Origin: Kordia antarctica
Lineage (GTDB): Bacteria; Bacteroidota; Bacteroidia; Flavobacteriales; Flavobacteriaceae
Assembly (NCBI RefSeq): GCF_009901525.1
Contig: NZ_CP019288.1
Coordinates: forward strand, 5,237,501-5,301,500
Length of the DNA: 64,000 bases
Reading direction: 5' to 3'
Made by a program: the position numbers and the translations under genes. Shown piece after piece: positions 36,284 through 45,267 of this stretch; the stretch's first letter is position 1, and each line of letters starts with the position of its first letter. Below the pieces are notes generated by a model. The model did not search any database, was not told where the DNA came from, and saw nothing but the letters and a program-made list of their open reading frames with translations.

Positions 36284-38728
36284 TTATCCATTTTTTTCGT
36301 TTTCTAATAATTGTTCTAAAGCTAAAAGATCCGGAACTAGCACTTGTCGCGCTTTGCTTCCTTCAAACTGACCTACAATTCCTGCTGCTTCTAACTGATC
36401 TATAATTCGTCCTGCTCTATTATATCCAAGTTTCAACTTTCGTTGTAATAAGGATGCTGAACCTTGTTGTGCAATAATGATCACTTCCGCAGCTTGACGG
36501 AACAGTTTGTCTCTGTCTGAGATATCTATATCAAGACTTATGCCACTTTCTTCACCACTATATTCAGGTAATAAATATGCATCTGGATATGCTTTTTGCG
36601 CACCAATGAAATCTGTAATTTTTTCTACTTCTGGTGTATCTACAAATGCACATTGTATCCGAATTAAATCGTTTCCTTGTGTGTATAACATATCTCCACG
36701 ACCAATTAATTGATCGGCTCCAGAATTATCCAAAATGGTACGTGAATCTATTTTCGACATTACACGAAATGCAACTCTGGCAGGGAAATTCGCTTTAATC
36801 ATTCCTGTAATTACGTTTACAGAAGGTCTTTGTGTGGCAATAATTAAGTGAATTCCAATAGCACGTGCTAACTGCGCCAAACGTGCAATTGGTACTTCTA
36901 CTTCTTTTCCTGCCGTCATAATTAAATCAGCAAATTCATCAACAACTAAAACAATATATGGCAAAAACTTATGTCCGTCATTCGGATTTAGTTTTCGTGC
37001 TTTAAATTTTGTGTTGTATTCTACAATGTTACGACAGAGTGCATTTTTTAGCATATCATATCGATTGTCCATTTCAATACAAAGTGAATTTAGCGTATTA
37101 ATTACTTTAGAATTGTCTGTAATAATAGCTTCTTCCGAATCGGGAAGTTTTGCCAAGTAATGACGTTCTATTTTGTTGAATAAGGTGAGTTCTACTTTTT
37201 TCGGATCGACCAAAACAAATTTCACCTCAGCAGGATGTTTTTTGTAAAGAAGCGAAGTTAAAATACAATTCAGCCCTACCGATTTTCCTTGCCCAGTTGC
37301 TCCAGCCATTAGTAAATGTGGCATTCTGGCTAAATCGACTACTAAAGTTTCGTTGCTAATCGTTTTACCAAAAGCAATTGGCAACTGCATTTCTGCTTCT
37401 TGAAACTTCTTGGAAGCAATTGCAGAACGCATGGAAACAATAGCAGGTTTTTTGTTTGGAACTTCAATTCCGATCGTTCCTTTTCCTGGCATTGGCGCAA
37501 TAATTCGAATTCCTAATGCGGCAAGTGACAATGCAATATCGTCTTCTAAGTTTTTAATTTTTGAGATTCGAACGCCAGCTTCTGGAATTATTTCATACAG
37601 CGTTACTGTTGGTCCAACAGTTGCTTTAATGCTTGCAATTTCTATTTTGTAATTACGAAGCGTCGTAACAATTTGGTTTTTATTTTCTTCTAATTCTTCT
37701 TGATTAATGGTAATTGAACTTCCACTAGTATAATCTTTTAATAACTCAATCGTTGGAAAGCGGAAGTTTCCGAGTTCTAGTTTTGGGTCAAATTCTCCGT
37801 GTTCTTTTACAAGTTTATCAGACAAGTTTTGTGCAACTGTTTTTTCTTCGACTATTTCTTCAACTTTGATTTCTGTTTCTTCTTCGTCTTTCGGAATTTC
37901 TACTTCGAAGGAAGCATCTTTCTTTTCTTTTGTTCTATCGGAATGATTTTTTATAGTTGGTTGAAGATTTTCTACGGATAATTCAAATTCAGATTTGTCT
38001 ACTTCCGTTTCAGACTTTTTGCCTGTTGCTTCTTCAATCGTAGCATTTTCGGGTGTTGTTTCAGTTGAAGTTTCTTCTTTCAAAGTTGGTTCGGCAGTTG
38101 CTTCATCAGTTTCGAAATCGTCTTTTAGTGCGGTTGCTTTCTTGTTGAAATATTCCGTTACACTTTCTGGCGTAAGCCTTAAACGTAAAACAGCATACGT
38201 GATTGCGCCAAATAATAAGAGCAATCCGACACCAATTTTACCAATATAATCTTGCAAGAAAGCGTTTGATTCAAAACCAATAGTTCCGCCTAATAATGGA
38301 ACTGAACTGAAGAAGAATCCTGAAAAGATAGAAATCCAAATGACGATGATACTTCCCCAAAACCAATTGTTGAATAGTTTTTTTTGTGAACTTAGAAACA
38401 GGTTTAATCCTGAACGAAACAGCAATCCAACAAATATAAGTGAAGCAATTCCGAATCCTTTGTAGATAAAGAAATGGCTAATATTTGCGCCAAATTTCTG
38501 CATCCAATTTTTTGTTTCGGATGCGCGTGTAAGTTGTCCTAATTCGCTTTGATCGGCTTCCCAAGTAAAGAAAAACGAAATAAAGGCAATGAAGAGCGCG
38601 ACTGCAAATAACATGAGCAAACTTCCCAGTACAATTCTGTGTTGTTTGGTCAGTGTAAAATCAGGTTTTTTGAATTTCGGTACTCTAGGAGTTTTGTTGG
38701 TTTTCTTTACGGGTTTTTTCTTTGCCAT
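36284..38728 (-). CDS. ftsK: DNA translocase FtsK
   Basis: 814 residues. Four N-terminal membrane segments (about 30–185), an acidic linker (about 185–290; TEVDKSEFELS), then the alpha/beta motor: Walker A GATGQGKSVG (about 473), Walker B VLVVDEFADLI (about 606), GIHLIIATQRPSVNVITGMI and the gamma winged helix at the end (LLQRKLKLGYNRAGRIIDQL). Role: chromosome segregation and dimer resolution at the septum. In other flavobacteria it usually follows dgkA directly; here three precursor-peptide genes lie between. Confidence 0.95.
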   Translation of the reverse strand: MAKKKPVKKTNKTPRVPKFKKPDFTLTKQHRIVLGSLLMLFAVALFIAFISFFFTWEADQSELGQLTRASETKNWMQKFGANISHFFIYKGFGIASLIFVGLLFRSGLNLFLSSQKKLFNNWFWGSIIVIWISIFSGFFFSSVPLLGGTIGFESNAFLQDYIGKIGVGLLLLFGAITYAVLRLRLTPESVTEYFNKKATALKDDFETDEATAEPTLKEETSTETTPENATIEEATGKKSETEVDKSEFELSVENLQPTIKNHSDRTKEKKDASFEVEIPKDEEETEIKVEEIVEEKTVAQNLSDKLVKEHGEFDPKLELGNFRFPTIELLKDYTSGSSITINQEELEENKNQIVTTLRNYKIEIASIKATVGPTVTLYEIIPEAGVRISKIKNLEDDIALSLAALGIRIIAPMPGKGTIGIEVPNKKPAIVSMRSAIASKKFQEAEMQLPIAFGKTISNETLVVDLARMPHLLMAGATGQGKSVGLNCILTSLLYKKHPAEVKFVLVDPKKVELTLFNKIERHYLAKLPDSEEAIITDNSKVINTLNSLCIEMDNRYDMLKNALCRNIVEYNTKFKARKLNPNDGHKFLPYIVLVVDEFADLIMTAGKEVEVPIARLAQLARAIGIHLIIATQRPSVNVITGMIKANFPARVAFRVMSKIDSRTILDNSGADQLIGRGDMLYTQGNDLIRIQCAFVDTPEVEKITDFIGAQKAYPDAYLLPEYSGEESGISLDIDISDRDKLFRQAAEVIIIAQQGSASLLQRKLKLGYNRAGRIIDQLEAAGIVGQFEGSKARQVLVPDLLALEQLLENEKNG

Positions 38729-38938
38729 TCAGGAATCGCTATTTACTGCAAAAATACAAATTACGCTTAATCTGCAAGATATTTAAAATTAATCTTTAAG
38801 CGAAAAGTTTTTTCAGTAATTACGCGCTTTTATAGCGAAAAGGAGTGATGTTATGCTATTGTAGAAGTTTCTGAACAGTTGGAAACCTTATTGAAGATGG
38901 AAATTGCTGCCTTGAAAACATGTGTGTGAAAAGAAAAA

Positions 38939-38956
38939 AGCGGGATTTCTCCCGCT
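38939..38956 (-). terminator. Terminator of the 39.1-kb precursor gene
   Basis: AGCGGGA-TTTC-TCCCGCT, with TTTTTTC following on the minus strand, 9 bp from the stop. It separates this gene from ftsK transcription. Confidence 0.85.
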
Positions 38957-38964
38957 TATAATTT

Positions 38965-39156
38965 CTAGCTATCAGCCTGACAAGCAGCACTTAATAAATC
39001 ACAGTTTATAATACCGCACGTATTCTTTATTGGACCTACACAGCCTGTATTAGCGCAACCAATTAAAGTTTTAATTGCTCCACCTTTTACATTGTTTTCT
39101 AAATTAGAAATTGATTTCTTGTTTAAATCTAAACTTTTTAAATTTCTTTTTTTCAT
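38965..39156 (-). CDS. Precursor peptide 1 of the dgkA–ftsK insertion
   Basis: 63 residues. Leader MKKRNLKSLDLNKKSISNLE, then VKGGA (Gly-Gly site, residues about 24–28) and a core with Cys and Ser/Thr (IKTLIGCANTGCVGP, KNTCGIINCDLL, AACQADS; five Cys). The core motif GCVGP-x3-TCGII is shared with the peptide at 40091, so these two are recent duplicates. An operator-like palindrome lies 66 bp upstream. It resembles orphan lanthipeptide-type precursors; whether it is modified is unknown because no modification gene is in the window. Confidence 0.82.
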   Translation of the reverse strand: MKKRNLKSLDLNKKSISNLENNVKGGAIKTLIGCANTGCVGPIKNTCGIINCDLLSAACQADS

Positions 39157-39221
39157 GGTATTAAGTTTTTAGTTAATAATGAAACAAGGTAGAAAGAATT
39201 TCTTGTATTAAAAATTTAGAG

Positions 39222-39250
39222 ATGTCGCGATTTATAAATTATAACGACAT
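39222..39250 (-). promoter_or_regulatory. Operator-like palindrome A
   Basis: ATGTCG-N17-CGACAT with inner ATTTATAAAT, 66 bp upstream of the ATG at 39156. Homologous sites precede the genes at 39810 and 40273 at nearly the same distance. Confidence 0.55.
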
Positions 39251-39300
39251 ATTTTAAGGAATTGTTGAGTAAACAGAAGCCTTTAAAGGATTTTTTGGTA

Positions 39301-39453
39301 GAAAGTTGAAAGTGGAGAGTTAAAAGTTAAAAGTTAAAAGTTGAAAGTTGAAAGTTGAAAGTTGAAAGTGGGAAGTGAAAAGTGGAGAGTTAAAAGTTAA
39401 AAGTGAAAAGTGAAAAGTTGAAAGTGAAAGTTAAAAGTGGATAGTGAAAAGTT
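39301..39453. repeat. (AAAAGTT/GAAAGTT)n heptamer array
   Basis: About 150 bp of degenerate heptamers AAAAGTT, GAAAGTT, AAAAGTG and GAAAGTG. The rest of the 39157–39633 gap holds the operator (39222–39250), AT-rich sequence and a terminator. Confidence 0.8.
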
Positions 39454-39590
39454 GTTATGCTAACTATTTTTAAAAGCTAAATGTTATTAACCGTATAACA
39501 CTCAAACTTCAATTATAAATAATTTTAGTTGGACATTAATAATTTGTAGCTGAAAAAAAATATAGAAGAACGTTGATTTTAAGAAAGTAT

Positions 39591-39627
39591 AAGGGTTTAG
39601 TAAACACAGTATGAATACTAAACCCTT
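39591..39627 (-). terminator. Terminator of the 39.7-kb precursor gene
   Basis: AAGGGTTTAGTA-N13-TACTAAACCCTT, perfect 12-bp stem 7 bp past the stop; the T-tract on the minus strand is weak. Confidence 0.7.
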
Positions 39628-39633
39628 TTGATT

Positions 39634-39810
39634 TTAGTTTATTGGACACTGCATTGATTCGCAATCTTCATTTGTCCATCTAGTTACACAAACAATAATA
39701 GAATGCCATAACGTTTTTGAAGCTGCTTTTCCTCCTTGTAAATTACCAGTTTCTAAGTTACTAACGGTCGTCTTTTTCAATGATAAATTTTTTAGTGATC
39801 TTTTTTTCAT
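39634..39810 (-). CDS. Precursor peptide 2 of the dgkA–ftsK insertion (58 aa)
   Basis: A frame of 58 codons read directly: MKKRSLKNLSLKKTTVSNLE, then NLQGGKAASK (Gly-Gly site about residue 26) and a core TLWHSIIVCVTRWTNEDCES ending MQCPIN (three Cys). The leader is the same family as its neighbours with several substitutions, and the core is unrelated. It has its own upstream palindrome (69 bp) and terminator, so it looks expressed independently. Confidence 0.8.
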   Translation of the reverse strand: MKKRSLKNLSLKKTTVSNLETGNLQGGKAASKTLWHSIIVCVTRWTNEDCESMQCPIN

Positions 39811-39878
39811 ACTATTAAATTTTATGATTTATAATTAAACCAAGTTATAACAAAAAGAAGAATAAAAAATAATCAGTA

Positions 39879-39903
39879 GTCGTGATTTATGAATCATAAC
39901 GAC
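39879..39903 (-). promoter_or_regulatory. Operator-like palindrome B
   Basis: GTCGT and ACGAC frame TGATT-tatg-AATCA. 69 bp upstream of the ATG at 39810. Shares ATTTAT and ATAACGACA with site A. Confidence 0.55.
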
Positions 39904-39984
39904 AGTTTTCAAACTATTTTTTGAAGATAGATGAAGCACTTTTAAATTCGTTTGAATGTGCGATGATTGAAATATATATAAAGA

Positions 39985-40019
39985 AAAACTAGCTAAAAAA
40001 ATGCTTCTTAGCTAGTTTT
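39985..40019 (-). terminator. Terminator of the 40.2-kb precursor gene
   Basis: AAAACTAGCTAA-N11-TTAGCTAGTTTT, perfect 12-bp stem, then TTTCTTTATA on the minus strand. Confidence 0.75.
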
Positions 40020-40090
40020 GAGAGTAATGATGATACAAGTTCCTTTTATATTTTAGTAAATAAATAGAACTTGAATTTTCTTAAAGAAAT

Positions 40091-40273
40091 TTACTTGTCG
40101 TTTCCTATTGTACACGTATATATAATTCCACATGTTGGATGTGGTGGTCCAACACAGCCAGTCGCAAGAGGACATTCTTTATAAGTCTGAATAGCTCCTC
40201 CTTTCAATGCATTTTCTAAATTAGAAATTGATTTTTTGTTTAAATCTAAACTTTTTAAATTTCTTTTCTTCAT
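40091..40273 (-). CDS. Precursor peptide 3 of the dgkA–ftsK insertion
   Basis: 60 residues from ATG at 40273; the frame is open 11 codons further but the leader starts here, as in the homologues. MKKRNLKSLDLNKKSISNLE is identical to the leader at 39156, then ALKGGA and the core IQTYKECPLATGCVGPPHP, TCGIIYTCTIGNDK (four Cys). Shares GCVGP-x3-TCGII with the first peptide. Site C lies 68 bp upstream. It sits directly downstream of dgkA on the same strand, inside what is otherwise a conserved gene order. Confidence 0.82.
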   Translation of the reverse strand: MKKRNLKSLDLNKKSISNLENALKGGAIQTYKECPLATGCVGPPHPTCGIIYTCTIGNDK

Positions 40274-40340
40274 GATTAAAGTTTTTAAGATTAATAATGA
40301 AAACAAGATAGAAAGAATTTATGATGTTTAAAACTAAGAA

Positions 40341-40367
40341 TTGTTAGAATTTATAAATTAACACAAC
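40341..40367 (-). promoter_or_regulatory. Operator-like palindrome C
   Basis: TTGTTAgAATTTATAAATTa then ACACAA, 68 bp upstream of the ATG at 40273. Less perfect than A and B but with the same AATTTATAAATT centre. Confidence 0.45.
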
Positions 40368-40400
40368 AACTTGTTTGCTAGTTATCAGTACGTTGAAGCT

Positions 40401-40760
40401 TTAAAGTATTTTGGGAAGATAGATGAAGCAACCTATAATTACAGCCGCAACTGCAAATATGAAAACTGCGCCAGCCGCTAAATCTTTGATTAAACCAATT
40501 TTTTTATGATGTTCAGGATGTATGAAATCGGCAATTTCTTCAATAGCTGTGTTGATTCCTTCTAGGCTCATAATGAGTCCGATAATAAGAATTTGTACAA
40601 TCCATTCTGTTTTGGAGATTTCAAAGTAAAATCCAGCAATGGTAATTAACACGCCAATAAAAAACTGTGCTTTTACACTGGCTTCCGTAGTAATGAGCAG
40701 ATATGCGCCTTTAAACGCATATCCGACTCCTTTTATTCTTCCTTTAATGAATTTAATCAT
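40401..40760 (-). CDS. Diacylglycerol kinase family protein
   Basis: 119 residues with three membrane segments. Family motifs: GVGYAFKGAYLLITTEASVK, then GLIMSLEGINTAIEEIADFI (the catalytic/Mg-binding Glu-rich helix) and HHKKIGLIKDLAAGAVFI. It phosphorylates diacylglycerol or undecaprenol in the inner membrane. Its first codons overlap the end of tpx by 8 bp, so the two form one operon; in flavobacteria it normally leads to ftsK. Confidence 0.9.
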   Translation of the reverse strand: MIKFIKGRIKGVGYAFKGAYLLITTEASVKAQFFIGVLITIAGFYFEISKTEWIVQILIIGLIMSLEGINTAIEEIADFIHPEHHKKIGLIKDLAAGAVFIFAVAAVIIGCFIYLPKIL

Positions 40761-41259
40761 CGAGTAATGCTTCTAAAGCTCCTTTGTAATTTGGTTCGTC
40801 TACAATTTCAGAAACTTGTTCTGTGTATTTTACAGTTCCGTTTTCGTCTAATACAACAACAACGCGAGAATGCAATGTTTCTAATGGACCGTCAACGAAA
40901 TTTAATCCGTAATCTTTTCCAAAGCTTCCATTTTTATAGTCTGAAAGATTCACTACATTTTCTAAACCTTCCGCACCGCAAAAACGAGCTTGTGCAAATG
41001 GTAAATCGTGTGAAATGCAAACTACTTTTGTGTTATCTAATTCGCTTGCTTCTTTATTAAAGGTGCGAACAGACATTGCACATGTTCCAGTATCAATACT
41101 TGGAAAAATGTTTAAAACTACTTTTGATCCTTTAAAATCAGATAGTTTTTTTGTAGATAAATCGGTTGCTGTTAATGTAAAATCTGGAGCTTTTGTTCCA
41201 ACTGCTGGTAAGCTACCTGATGTATGAAATTTGTTTCCTTTTAGTGTTACTGATGCCAT
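40753..41259 (-). CDS. tpx: Thiol peroxidase Tpx
   Basis: 168 residues. Peroxiredoxin Tpx family: GSLPAVGTKAPDFTLTATDL, peroxidatic Cys in FPSIDTGTCAMSVRTFN (about residue 59; the first resolved Thr-x-x-Cys), resolving Cys in ARFCGAEGLENVV (about 93). Reduces lipid and H2O2 peroxides using thioredoxin. It is divergent from katG, with a 217-bp shared intergenic region containing inverted repeats. Overlaps dgkA by 8 bp. Confidence 0.93.
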   Translation of the reverse strand: MASVTLKGNKFHTSGSLPAVGTKAPDFTLTATDLSTKKLSDFKGSKVVLNIFPSIDTGTCAMSVRTFNKEASELDNTKVVCISHDLPFAQARFCGAEGLENVVNLSDYKNGSFGKDYGLNFVDGPLETLHSRVVVVLDENGTVKYTEQVSEIVDEPNYKGALEALLDD

Positions 41260-41348
41260 TTTTTTAGGTTTTAGTTACAAGTAGTAAAAATACACAATAA
41301 AGACTTTTATAAATAACACTTGGGAAAATTTTATCAAAATAATTTTAA

Positions 41349-41396
41349 ACTATTAAGATTTTAAGTTTTAATAGTCAAAAACTATTATGAAATAGT
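41349..41396. promoter_or_regulatory. Possible operator in the katG/tpx divergent region
   Basis: ACTATTAA (41349–41356) and TTAATAGT (41368–41375) form one inverted repeat; ACTATT-ATGA-AATAGT (41381–41396) forms a second, perfect 16-bp palindrome. Placed between two divergent peroxide-defence genes. Confidence 0.45.
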
Positions 41397-41464
41397 AACA
41401 ATCAATTTTTTTAGTTTAATTTTTAGTAAATTAGTAGCTATATTTAAGACTAATTAAAATCTAA

Positions 41465-43711
<2,247 letters not shown>

Positions 43712-43733
43712 AACTAGCATTCTTATATAATAC

Positions 43734-43770
43734 AAAAGCCTCTTCAATTTCTTGAAGAGGCTTTTTTTTT
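43734..43770 (+). terminator. Terminator of katG
   Basis: AAAAGCCTCTTCAA-TTTC-TTGAAGAGGC followed by nine Ts. Confidence 0.92.
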
Positions 43771-43789
43771 CACAGATGTTACTTTGATT

Positions 43790-44047
43790 CTATGTATCTA
43801 TTGAACCTAACACACGTTTCATAAAACTATTCAATGCTTCTTTTTTGGGAGTTCCATCTTTTACCATTTTGTCAACTTCTAGCGCTCCATACATATTTGA
43901 AATCAATTCGCCAATAACATCCAATTCTTCATCTTTTAATGAAGGAACTTCCGTTAATGCTTCTAAAGTTTCAATCGTTTCAATGATATAATCTTCATCA
44001 TTTTCTTCAATGAAAGTAGTCAAATGTTTAATTACGGGTAATTTCAT
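43790..44047 (-). CDS. Small conserved protein of the peroxiredoxin operon (DUF6952-like)
   Basis: 85 residues from ATG at 44047 (an extra start at 44065 adds six residues). MKLPVIKHLTTFIEENDEDY, then IETIETLEALTEVPSLKDEE and ALEVDKMVKDGTPKKEALNS. Soluble, helical, acidic. I recall a DUF6952 family in this context, but only from gene order and general appearance. It ends the prx–trx operon, 49 bp from the thioredoxin stop. Function unknown. Confidence 0.7.
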   Translation of the reverse strand: MKLPVIKHLTTFIEENDEDYIIETIETLEALTEVPSLKDEELDVIGELISNMYGALEVDKMVKDGTPKKEALNSFMKRVLGSIDT

Positions 44048-44096
44048 TGAAAATTTATTTTTCATTTCCGTAAAAACGGAAATCTTATTATAATTC

Positions 44097-44405
44097 TTAA
44101 GCTACTTCTGTAACCATTTCTTTTAATACGTCAAACTTGTTGGTTTGTACTTGCGTCTTGAATGCTCCGCCTTTAAAAGCAGCAAATGTTGGTAAATTAT
44201 CTACCGTTGCTAACTTTCTAGATGCTGGAAACTTCTCTGCATCTACCAATAAAAAAACTGCATTTTCATTTTCAGAAGCTAACTTTTTAAATTTTGGCTT
44301 CATAATTCTACAATTTCCACACCAAGTAGCAGAATATTGTACAAAAACGATATCGTTTTCAGCAATTACTTCCGCCAAGTTATCTTGTTCTAATTCCTTT
44401 ACCAT
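44097..44405 (-). CDS. Thioredoxin-family protein (WCGNC)
   Basis: 102 residues, no signal peptide. Active site SATWCGNCRIMKPKFKKLAS (about 28–47), cis-Pro region in TVDNLPTFAAFKGG. WCGNC replaces the typical WCGPC. It starts 7 bp after the peroxiredoxin stop, so it is very probably the dedicated reductant of the upstream peroxiredoxin. Cytoplasmic. Confidence 0.88.
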   Translation of the reverse strand: MVKELEQDNLAEVIAENDIVFVQYSATWCGNCRIMKPKFKKLASENENAVFLLVDAEKFPASRKLATVDNLPTFAAFKGGAFKTQVQTNKFDVLKEMVTEVA

Positions 44406-44412
44406 CCTATTA

Positions 44413-45057
44413 TTAGTTTAAGTGCGCTGCTAAATATTCAGCAGTTCCTTTTGCATTAGGTTTCATCGCTGTTTTTCCTTCTTCCCAGTTTGCAGGACAA
44501 ACTTCTCCATTTTTCTGAACGTGTGTATACGCATCAATCAAACGTAAAAATTCGTTCACGTTTCTTCCAACTGGCATATGGTTAATTCCTTCATGGAAAA
44601 CCGTTCCTTCTTCGTCCATTAAATACGTAGCTCTATATGTTACGTTGTCTCCTTCAACTTGTACAGTTCCAGTTTCTTCGTCGTATACTTCGTTTGTAAT
44701 ATCAAGAATACCTAAAATGCTAGATAAGTTTCTGTTTGTATCTGCTAATAATGGATACGTTACACCTTCAATTCCTCCGTTATCTTTTGAAGCATTTAAC
44801 CATGCAAAATGTACTTCTGGAGTATCACAAGATGCACCAATTACAATGGTATTTCTTTTATCAAATTCTCCTAAAGCTGCTTGAAATGCGTGTAATTCTG
44901 TTGGACATACAAAAGTGAAATCTTTTGGGTACCAGAATAATAAAACTTTTTTCTTGTTATTTATTGCTTCTTCTAAAACATTTAATTTGAAAGTATCTCC
45001 CATTTCGTTCATTGCATCAACGTTTAAATCTGGAAATTTTTTTCCTACTATAGCCAT
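44413..45057 (-). CDS. Peroxiredoxin (AhpC/Prx1-type, 2-Cys)
   Basis: 214 residues: PDLNVDAMNEMGDTFKLNVL, peroxidatic Cys in WYPKDFTFVCPTELHAFQA (about residue 54), Arg in YRATYLMDEEGTV, and resolving Cys in GEVCPANWEEGKTAM (about 178). The GGLG and YF regulatory motifs of sensitive eukaryotic forms are not seen. Detoxifies peroxides with the thioredoxin encoded next. A -7-like CAAATATA (complement of TATATTTG) lies at 45096–45103. Confidence 0.92.
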   Translation of the reverse strand: MAIVGKKFPDLNVDAMNEMGDTFKLNVLEEAINNKKKVLLFWYPKDFTFVCPTELHAFQAALGEFDKRNTIVIGASCDTPEVHFAWLNASKDNGGIEGVTYPLLADTNRNLSSILGILDITNEVYDEETGTVQVEGDNVTYRATYLMDEEGTVFHEGINHMPVGRNVNEFLRLIDAYTHVQKNGEVCPANWEEGKTAMKPNAKGTAEYLAAHLN

Positions 45058-45095
45058 ATTATATTTATTTTTTATGTGTGATTATTTTTCTGGTG

Positions 45096-45103
45096 CAAAT
45101 ATA
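45096..45103 (-). promoter_or_regulatory. Candidate -7 box of the peroxiredoxin operon
   Basis: TATATTTG on the minus strand, 39 bp upstream of the ATG. I find no TTG at the right distance, so the call rests on the -7 box alone. Confidence 0.35.
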
Positions 45104-45212
45104 AATAGGACCGTACGCAGATTCTTGTAAACAAAATTTTAATTCCTTATTAAGCAATAGAGAACGCCTATACTCATAATTTTATGAAATAAGTTTAGCT
45201 TATGGAAATAAA

Positions 45213-45246
45213 AAAACCTTGAATAACGTAATGTATTCAAGGTTTT
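45213..45246 (-). terminator. Terminator of nhaC
   Basis: AAAACCTTGAATA-N8-TATTCAAGGTTTT, T-run on the minus strand, 22 bp past the stop. Confidence 0.85.
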
Positions 45247-45267
45247 CTTTTCTTTATGTAGTTAAAA

